From: a virus
Direction: 5' to 3' (one strand)
Virus record (IMG/VR): IMGVR_UViG_3300025671_000705
Span: 1 to 20,168 of that record
DNA length: 20,168 nucleotides
The position numbers were made by a program, and so were the translations under genes. Below, piece by piece: positions 15,377 to 20,168 of this stretch (positions are counted from its first letter, which is position 1; every line of letters begins with the position of its first letter). Below the pieces are notes generated by a model. It was not told the DNA's origin. It ran no database searches and was given only the letters and a program-made list of their open reading frames with translations.

Positions 15377-15861
15377 TTTTTACTCCTTTTTACTTTAGTT
15401 CCTGCAAATTTAATAAACTTTGGATGCTTGTTTTTTCCCTTTTCTTTCAGCCAGTCTTCGGGAATGATCCTGTCATAGTACCTAAACCCATACTTGATAC
15501 ACCACTCACCGTAGGTTGACTTCGCCCCTTTGCGAAGCTTTCGTCTGCTGTTCTCAAAGACAAAACGAATATCCAAGTTAGGATGCTGACGCTTGATTGC
15601 TAAATGCTTGCGCCGATCTGCTGCCGTGAACATTCCCTTCGTCTCAATGATGATGCCATTGGCAAGCACGAAGTCAGGTGTATATGTCCTGTAAGCAAGG
15701 TCTTCCCATTCGATCTTAATGGACTCATAGTCAAACTTTATCTTAAGTCCTACAAGATACTCAGAAATCTTATGCTCAAGGCCACTACGAAATCCTAACT
15801 TACGTGCTGCCCTGAATCGTTTCGCATTATGCACTGTCGTATTCACTAGCCAGTTCAACAT
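15373..15861 (-). CDS. T7 endonuclease I-like Holliday junction resolvase
   Basis: With the ATG at 15861 this is 162 aa. It aligns by eye with T7 gp3: FRSGLE near the start, YTPDFVLANGIIIETKG in the centre, then RRKHLAIKRQHPNLDIRFVF, YGEWCIKYGF and IIPEDW. The catalytic set is E29, D63, E73 and K75. T7 uses E20, D55, E65 and K67, so the spacing is nearly identical. The enzyme cuts branched DNA and, in T7, helps degrade host DNA and resolve concatemers before packaging. TTG 15870, ATG 15861 and GTG 15834 are all possible starts, and none has a clear ribosome site. GTG would put the first Glu at residue 20, exactly as in T7. The ATG start overlaps the nuclease gene by 35 bases. Confidence 0.92.
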   Translation of the reverse strand: MLNWLVNTTVHNAKRFRAARKLGFRSGLEHKISEYLVGLKIKFDYESIKIEWEDLAYRTYTPDFVLANGIIIETKGMFTAADRRKHLAIKRQHPNLDIRFVFENSRRKLRKGAKSTYGEWCIKYGFRYYDRIIPEDWLKEKGKNKHPKFIKFAGTKVKRSKK

Positions 15862-16687
15862 ACGAAACAATCTTTGGTTCTTTTGCCTGTGACTTCACTG
15901 CTGGCAATTCCTTAAGGTCAGGCCAACATGCTTTGCGATAGTCACAGAACGAACACTCTTTGGCTAGGACTTTGTTACCAGTCGGCTTGCCTCTGAATGT
16001 TTCTTCTACAGGCTCGAAGCAACGCTTGAACTCATTGGAATCCACAGTTTCAATTGTGTCGCTAATCTTCTGCAATTCCTGTTCAGTATCTACGCCTGTA
16101 GCTGGAACATATTTGAAACTACCATTTGCTTTGTTGACAACCCACCAGCCACCAGGTTTTAGGCCAGTAGCTTTAGCGTAGCCGACAAGCTGTCCAACGT
16201 AACCGAAAGCATCGCTACTATGTAGTGTTTCAAATGATGCAAACTTGTTACGATAAGACCAGTCAGATGCTGACTTGACATCATCAACAGCACCATCAAT
16301 AGTAAGGTCATATGTTCCATTAATTGTATGCTCTCCAATATCCAGAGATACATTTTCTGAATCACCATACTCCACTCCTGCTTCCTTTAGTAGCCCTTTG
16401 AATACTGCTTCCACAATATCTCCAAGCATCATGTTCATGACAAATGTGGTTGGACGAGGCAGTGCTGTATCAGGCTTGTTCTTCTCGAACCATAGCTGGC
16501 AGGTGGGCCTACCAATGTTCGACATACGTAGCCTAAATTCTCGCTTGTCTGCCCCGCCAAACTGACGTGCAAGCGCACCCATGACATCCAAACCAATCTG
16601 TTTGATTGTCTCTTGGGACATGGTTGACTTGCCATTGGCAGCGTCGTCCATATACTTATGCAACGCCAGTTCAGCTGGGTGATTCAT
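15827..16687 (-). CDS. PD-(D/E)XK exonuclease, RecB/Cas4-like, probable iron-sulfur cluster
   Basis: This 286-aa nuclease has the core GTYDLTIDGAVDDVKSAS (124-141), giving D127 and D136-x-K138. QLVGY (166-170) is the QxxxY motif. One N-terminal cysteine (C63, RPTCQLWFE) plus three C-terminal ones (C245, C248, C254 in CSFCDYRKACW) match the four-cysteine cluster of Cas4 and AddB-type nucleases. The likely role is 5' to 3' exonuclease in phage recombination and host DNA breakdown, comparable in place to T7 gp6. It starts one base after the upstream stop, with only a weak GAGG, so it is probably coupled. No cas1/cas2 is nearby, so it is not part of a CRISPR locus. Confidence 0.85.
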   Translation of the reverse strand: MNHPAELALHKYMDDAANGKSTMSQETIKQIGLDVMGALARQFGGADKREFRLRMSNIGRPTCQLWFEKNKPDTALPRPTTFVMNMMLGDIVEAVFKGLLKEAGVEYGDSENVSLDIGEHTINGTYDLTIDGAVDDVKSASDWSYRNKFASFETLHSSDAFGYVGQLVGYAKATGLKPGGWWVVNKANGSFKYVPATGVDTEQELQKISDTIETVDSNEFKRCFEPVEETFRGKPTGNKVLAKECSFCDYRKACWPDLKELPAVKSQAKEPKIVSYVELASEYDSA

Positions 16688-16688
16688 A

Positions 16689-17561
16689 TCATTCTACCTC
16701 TTCAACATCAATGTCAACAAAGGATTCAGCAAGTTCTTTCTCTTCTTGAGTAGCTTTCTGAACATGCTTCTCTTCCCAATCAGACAGTACCCTACGATTA
16801 TGGTTCTCGACTACAGCTTGGAAGTCCCTGAGTAGCTGTTGATCTGCTTCCGTAATCTCGTGGATTGTGTCAAGGTCTGCTTCACAGACTGGCACATAGT
16901 ATGGGCCATTCGGGCCTTTACGTTCAGCCGTAGACACAATGATGTCGTGCATGATGGGAAGACGACGATGCTGCGCAAACTTGTTTGACACATCACCAAA
17001 GTTTTTGTAGCCTTCCTTTACTGCCACGTCAAACACAAAGGGTGTGTCCACCAGTTCAGCAGGATTGCCTTCTTCATCCTTCGCATCTACAAAGGTAACA
17101 GTCCCGTACATAGAACGTGTACGCTTGATAGAACGAATGAGAGTCTGCATGTCGTCAGACAAAGCATCGAAGTCCTTGATGTAACCAGAAGGTTTACCAC
17201 AGTTGAAGTTGCCTTGGTTGTCCTTGAGGTCAATGTCCAGATTCTCTGCCATGACTGTCTTCACATAGTTCTTGTTGACCGGATCATACTTCTGGTACAG
17301 AAACCTCTGCATGAACAGGCGCATCCTGATCTTCTCAGCGTACACAGTCTTGCCTTCGATGTTTGCCAAGAAGAATGAACCAGCCGACACGATATCGACA
17401 TTCATTGTCTTGCCATTAATCTCTGCCTTACCCTTGATTGGCTGACTGTGAATCTTGATACGGGCAAGACTACTCTTACTCTCACCTGTATCAGCAGCCA
17501 TGCCTAGCATCTGTGCCATAGCTGCATAGTTGTTGGAATCAATTACTGCAAGTTCACTCAT
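16689..17561 (-). CDS. candidate single-stranded DNA-binding protein
   Basis: I do not recognise a named family in this 290-aa protein. The body (about 35-235) is beta-rich with many basic and aromatic residues (ARIKIHSQPIKGKAEING, KIRMRLFMQRFLYQKYD). One Cys lies mid-protein and one near 220. The C-terminus becomes strongly acidic and ends FVDIDVEEVE, like the acidic tails through which SSB and T7 gp2.5 contact polymerase and helicase. It sits directly between polymerase and exonuclease, where podoviruses often encode their ssDNA-binding protein. A strong ribosome site (AAAGGAG, nine-base spacing) and a promoter just upstream suggest high expression, again fitting SSB. The function remains inference. 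Confidence 0.5.
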   Translation of the reverse strand: MSELAVIDSNNYAAMAQMLGMAADTGESKSSLARIKIHSQPIKGKAEINGKTMNVDIVSAGSFFLANIEGKTVYAEKIRMRLFMQRFLYQKYDPVNKNYVKTVMAENLDIDLKDNQGNFNCGKPSGYIKDFDALSDDMQTLIRSIKRTRSMYGTVTFVDAKDEEGNPAELVDTPFVFDVAVKEGYKNFGDVSNKFAQHRRLPIMHDIIVSTAERKGPNGPYYVPVCEADLDTIHEITEADQQLLRDFQAVVENHNRRVLSDWEEKHVQKATQEEKELAESFVDIDVEEVE

Positions 17562-17596
17562 TTATATTTGCTCCTTTCTTGAGAAATAGAACCGTA

Positions 17597-17625
17597 GTTT
17601 TATCACACTACGTCCTTTGTGTCAA
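17597..17625 (-). promoter_or_regulatory. putative sigma70-type promoter upstream of the SSB-candidate gene
   Basis: On the minus strand, TTGACA (complement of 17620-17625) is followed after exactly 17 bases by TAAAAC (complement of 17597-17602). TG stands one base before it, forming an extended -10. The -35 is perfect and the -10 has four of six consensus bases. It overlaps the last codons of the polymerase gene and lies about 35 bases before the next ATG. The expected start of transcription is near 17590. An inverted repeat CGTAGT/ACTACG spans the -10 and could bind a regulator. Confidence 0.5.
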
Positions 17626-19645
17626 GCCAATTTTCACCTATTTTGGCTTCAAGTTCGAGTGGTACATTAAAGACTATGCCCCATCTCATTGTAATTAAAC
17701 CAGGAAGATCGGCATTAGTTTTTTGTATAATGTCAATCACCTGACGTTCTTCATCTGGGTGTACGTCAATGACGATACTGTCATGCACAGTGTTGACTAC
17801 ACAAGACTGCATACCTACCAGCAGCTTCTCAATGTGAAGCAGGGCAATAGGCACAATGTCTGCCGTAGCAAATGACTGCACAGGATAGTTCTTGATCTGC
17901 GTAAAGTTAGTGACCTTGCCACTCTCAAGACGATGCACACCCTCAAACTTAAACTGCCGACCAGAGGGTGTAGTAATCATCTCTGTAGTTAAAGCCTCTT
18001 TAGCCAGTCGGGTATGCCAATCTGCGATGCCTTGGTATTTTTCCGTGAAGTGTGTGTAGTATTCTGCTTCCGCTGGCGTTCTGCCAAAGCCCGTTGCTCC
18101 ATATAACGGCGCGAATGTATGCGCCTTCGCAGTCTGTCTATCCGTAGGCTGACCAGCATCGGTAATAACTTTAGCGGTGTATGCGTGAACATCAAACCCA
18201 GTAGATACTTCTTCAATTGCAACTCCATCTTGTGACAGGAATGCAGCCGCACGAAACTCAAGCTGTGCAAAGTCTGCTTCCAATACTTTACCATTAGGCC
18301 AGCGAGATACAAACACCTTCTTGACAGGGAATGTACCACCACGTGGCATGTTCTGCATGTTGGGGTCTGCACCAGACAGGCGTCCAGTGGCAGTCCTATG
18401 TTGTAATAGGCGCACATGAAGCTTACCATCCTGCTTTGTATGTACGCGAATGCCATCAACAAATGATGACAGATATGTTTCGACAGCAGACAAACGACGA
18501 ATCTCACGCAGGAATGTAACTGCATCATCCATACCCTTGCTGTTTGCTGCCTTCTCTAACACCTCAAGATTATTCTTGCTTGTGCTAAAGCCACTAGCAC
18601 TAGCCCACTTAGCATTGGGTGGCGTAAACTTTAGACCAGCCACTTCCTTAGTTGGCTTGAATAGAAAGCCACCAGCTGCACAGGTAATGCACTTGTTTGG
18701 CTTGGAAAATGGTGTGCCATCCTTCTTCACCTTACGAATGTAACCTGTGCCTTTACAGTAACTGCACTGCACTGCCTCTGTCTTATATAGATACTGTGTC
18801 TGACTACGCACCAAGTCCTTGAAGGGTGTGTCACGCATGTAAGGGTCAATGGTATTAGACCACAGCGTCTTGTCTTTCACCTTACGGCTGTAGATTACCC
18901 ACGACAGTTGCTCTGGGCTGTTGAGATTAATAGGTGTGTCACCCATAAGTTCACGAACCTGAGACTGCAAGCTGTCCAGAAGTTCCTGCTTTTCTTGCTC
19001 AAATTCCTGGCGCACCTCATCCAGCTTTGACAAGTCTACTGCAAAGCCACGCTGATAGATATGTGCCAGACATGTAGCTACCTGATTGGTCAGGTCAACT
19101 GTACCACGTAAGCCCGAATCATCTTGGCTGTTAAGCCGATACACCAGCTTGTCTGCCAGTTGCTGTGTAGCATGTAGATCAGCAGACAAATATTCTGAGA
19201 GTTCAGAATGAGGAATTTCACGAACACTCATACCCTTCTTGAAGTATTCTTTCAGCGTATCCTGCTTCTTTGTATCCAGATCGTATCGTTCAGCACATGC
19301 CTCAAGAGACAGGGGTTCCTTGACACCACGCTGTAGCACATACTCTGCCAGCATTGTATCAAAGACTGGCCCATCATACTTGAAGCCAGACTCCCACAGC
19401 CACAGCAAATCATAGGCAGCGTTGTGGCAGATCAGGACAGTAGCTTCATCCAGCCATTCCTGCACACCTTCATGACCCATTGGCGTGGCGTGTTCGTCTG
19501 CATGGTCAAACGTAACCAGCCATTCTTCACCTCTGTCATTTAGCATACCAACCATCGTCAGGCTGTTACTAGCCTCGAATGGATCAAGGTGCATCTTGCC
19601 GTCACGCTGTGTGACAGTATTCTCTACGTCAAGTGTCAGCTTCAT
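17603..19645 (-). CDS. polA: family A DNA polymerase with DnaJ-type zinc module
   Basis: This 680-aa replicative polymerase has an N-terminal 3'-5' exonuclease: D6-x-E8 (LDVENT), HNAAYD (74-79) and YLSAD (152-156). A zinc module follows: CSYCKGTG (294-301) and CITCAAGG (319-326), one half of a DnaJ cysteine-rich domain. The polymerase domain has RTATGRLS (417-424), motif A LEADFAQLE (455-463, D458), motif B R503-x3-K507-x3-F511-x3-YG, and motif C VHDS (620-623). There is no 5' nuclease domain. Motif B has Phe, as in E. coli Pol I F762, where T7 has Tyr. The zinc insertion between exonuclease and polymerase is the layout reported for phage HMO-2011. GGAG six bases upstream fixes the start, which overlaps the previous gene by 17 bases. 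Confidence 0.96.
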   Translation of the reverse strand: MKLTLDVENTVTQRDGKMHLDPFEASNSLTMVGMLNDRGEEWLVTFDHADEHATPMGHEGVQEWLDEATVLICHNAAYDLLWLWESGFKYDGPVFDTMLAEYVLQRGVKEPLSLEACAERYDLDTKKQDTLKEYFKKGMSVREIPHSELSEYLSADLHATQQLADKLVYRLNSQDDSGLRGTVDLTNQVATCLAHIYQRGFAVDLSKLDEVRQEFEQEKQELLDSLQSQVRELMGDTPINLNSPEQLSWVIYSRKVKDKTLWSNTIDPYMRDTPFKDLVRSQTQYLYKTEAVQCSYCKGTGYIRKVKKDGTPFSKPNKCITCAAGGFLFKPTKEVAGLKFTPPNAKWASASGFSTSKNNLEVLEKAANSKGMDDAVTFLREIRRLSAVETYLSSFVDGIRVHTKQDGKLHVRLLQHRTATGRLSGADPNMQNMPRGGTFPVKKVFVSRWPNGKVLEADFAQLEFRAAAFLSQDGVAIEEVSTGFDVHAYTAKVITDAGQPTDRQTAKAHTFAPLYGATGFGRTPAEAEYYTHFTEKYQGIADWHTRLAKEALTTEMITTPSGRQFKFEGVHRLESGKVTNFTQIKNYPVQSFATADIVPIALLHIEKLLVGMQSCVVNTVHDSIVIDVHPDEERQVIDIIQKTNADLPGLITMRWGIVFNVPLELEAKIGENWLDTKDVV

Positions 19646-19988
19646 ATTTATCTCCTCTTATGTAGTTGTTCACAAAATGCTCGATATCTGCTTTATGCCT
19701 ATACCAGACATTTTTGTGTAGTAGTCGCCAGTTATTTTCAAGAAGCGACACAACAAATTTTTTGTTCACAAGCACTAGACCAAAGTTCTTCTGGCCGTAA
19801 GTCTCAACCTCTAAGCCTAGTTCTAAAAGTTTTCTGAGTTTCCTCAGTCGTCTAACATTCCTGTCAGCACTATTACTGTAACGATCCTTGTGCCAACACG
19901 ACTTCTGCAGTTCGAGAGACTGCTGTTTATAATACTCAATGTCTTCTTCTAACTCGTGCAGAGTTTCTTTTGTATACATTAGGGTCAT
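19629..19988 (-). CDS. unknown protein between helicase and polymerase
   Basis: I do not recognise this 119-aa protein. The N-terminal half is a charged helical, coiled-coil-like region (LHELEEDIEYYKQQSLELQK), then a basic patch (DRNVRRLRKLRKLLELGLEV). The second half is mixed and rich in Asn, Tyr and Trp (KNFGLVLVNKKFVVSLLENN). It overlaps the helicase stop as ATGA and the polymerase start by 17 bases, carrying the polymerase ribosome site in its last codons. Its place suggests a replisome accessory role, which is inference. ATG 19979 is an alternative start. Confidence 0.6.
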   Translation of the reverse strand: MTLMYTKETLHELEEDIEYYKQQSLELQKSCWHKDRYSNSADRNVRRLRKLRKLLELGLEVETYGQKNFGLVLVNKKFVVSLLENNWRLLHKNVWYRHKADIEHFVNNYIRGDKYEADT

Positions 19989-20168
19989 ACTTCATATCTG
20001 CCTATTGTATAGTTAAGTTCACAGTGTACCCTGCCATGCCAGCCAGTCAGCTTGTTCTTGACTACGCACAGATGACGTTGTGTGTCTTCCTCGTCCTGCC
20101 CATCAACCTGTGGGTTCTTGGCAATCAGCACCATGAGGTCTGCCTCTGCTGCCTTACCTGTACGTGAA
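19985..20168 (-). CDS. C-terminal part of replicative helicase, DnaB/gp4-like (partial)
   Basis: Only the last 60 codons lie in the window, reading SRTGKAAEADLMVLIAKNP, then RHLCVVKNKLTGWHGRV and the end NYTIGRYEV. The run 'EAD-(L/I)-(M/V)-x-LI...' followed by 'L-x-VVKNK-x-(S/T)G-x-x-G' is the end of a hexameric RecA-fold helicase core of the DnaB/T7 gp4 group. This includes the region around the arginine finger and the loop that grips ssDNA. The gene continues beyond the right edge. Its stop overlaps the next start (ATGA), linking helicase to polymerase expression. A DnaB helicase is more likely than a RecA-like recombinase because the polymerase follows. Confidence 0.7.
   Translation of the reverse strand, partial: SRTGKAAEADLMVLIAKNPQVDGQDEEDTQRHLCVVKNKLTGWHGRVHCELNYTIGRYEV

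Noticed and set aside
15827-16687. Cas4-like gene as a sign of a CRISPR-Cas locus
   Set aside because: There is no repeat array, cas1 or cas2; the context is phage replication.
17594-17612. CGTAGT ... ACTACG inverted repeat as a terminator after the polymerase gene
   Set aside because: The stem is only six pairs with an eight-base loop and no T-run follows. It overlaps a better promoter match.

Overview
The window reads as an accessory-free stretch of a lytic, tailed marine bacteriophage of the podovirus type. It has two tightly packed, convergent gene blocks. A plus-strand block (1-11485) carries tail-fibre, lysis-like and very large internal virion protein genes. A minus-strand block (20168 down to about 11518) carries DNA replication and nucleotide metabolism genes. 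I see no tRNA, integrase, CRISPR array or insertion sequence. The best pointer to lineage is the family A DNA polymerase, which has a DnaJ-type zinc module (CxxCxGxG ... CxxCxxGG) inserted between its exonuclease and polymerase domains. From general knowledge this is the hallmark of the HMO-2011 type phages that infect marine Alphaproteobacteria (SAR116, SAR11, Roseobacter relatives). The exact host cannot be read from this window.

Plus strand. The tail end of one tail-fibre-like gene, a short fibre paralog (125 aa) and a 357-aa tail-fibre protein are followed by a 67-aa accessory protein and a 66-aa coiled-coil plus one-membrane-segment protein (holin/XhlA-like). Next come a 708-aa protein with a striking 11-residue repeat array, two small proteins (70 and 175 aa), and two giant proteins (1055 and 1189 aa) that look like the internal virion/DNA-ejection proteins of podoviruses. 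Genes abut or overlap by a few bases, so this is one translationally coupled late operon. It ends at a strong hairpin at 11492-11511.

Minus strand, in transcription order: the C-terminus of a DnaB/gp4-like replicative helicase (cut by the window edge), an unknown 119-aa protein, DNA polymerase, and a good sigma70-like promoter at the polymerase stop codon. Then come a 290-aa acidic-tailed protein (candidate ssDNA-binding protein), a Cas4/RecB-like PD-(D/E)XK nuclease with four cluster-type cysteines, a T7 endonuclease I-like Holliday junction resolvase, an unknown 119-aa protein, a DUF3310 protein, a 52-aa protein and a monomeric B12-dependent (class II) ribonucleotide reductase. The block ends with three small proteins (one RMF-like), a MazG-like nucleotide pyrophosphohydrolase and a hidden 53-aa single-membrane-segment protein. 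It runs into the same hairpin from the other side, so the hairpin is a bidirectional terminator.

Together the minus block makes a self-contained replication programme: host DNA degradation and recombination (exonuclease, resolvase), dNTP supply (RNR, MazG) and synthesis (helicase, polymerase, candidate SSB). The plus block builds the adsorption and ejection apparatus. Two real-looking genes (14615-14773 and 11518-11679, both minus) are short enough that a length cut-off of 60 codons would miss them.
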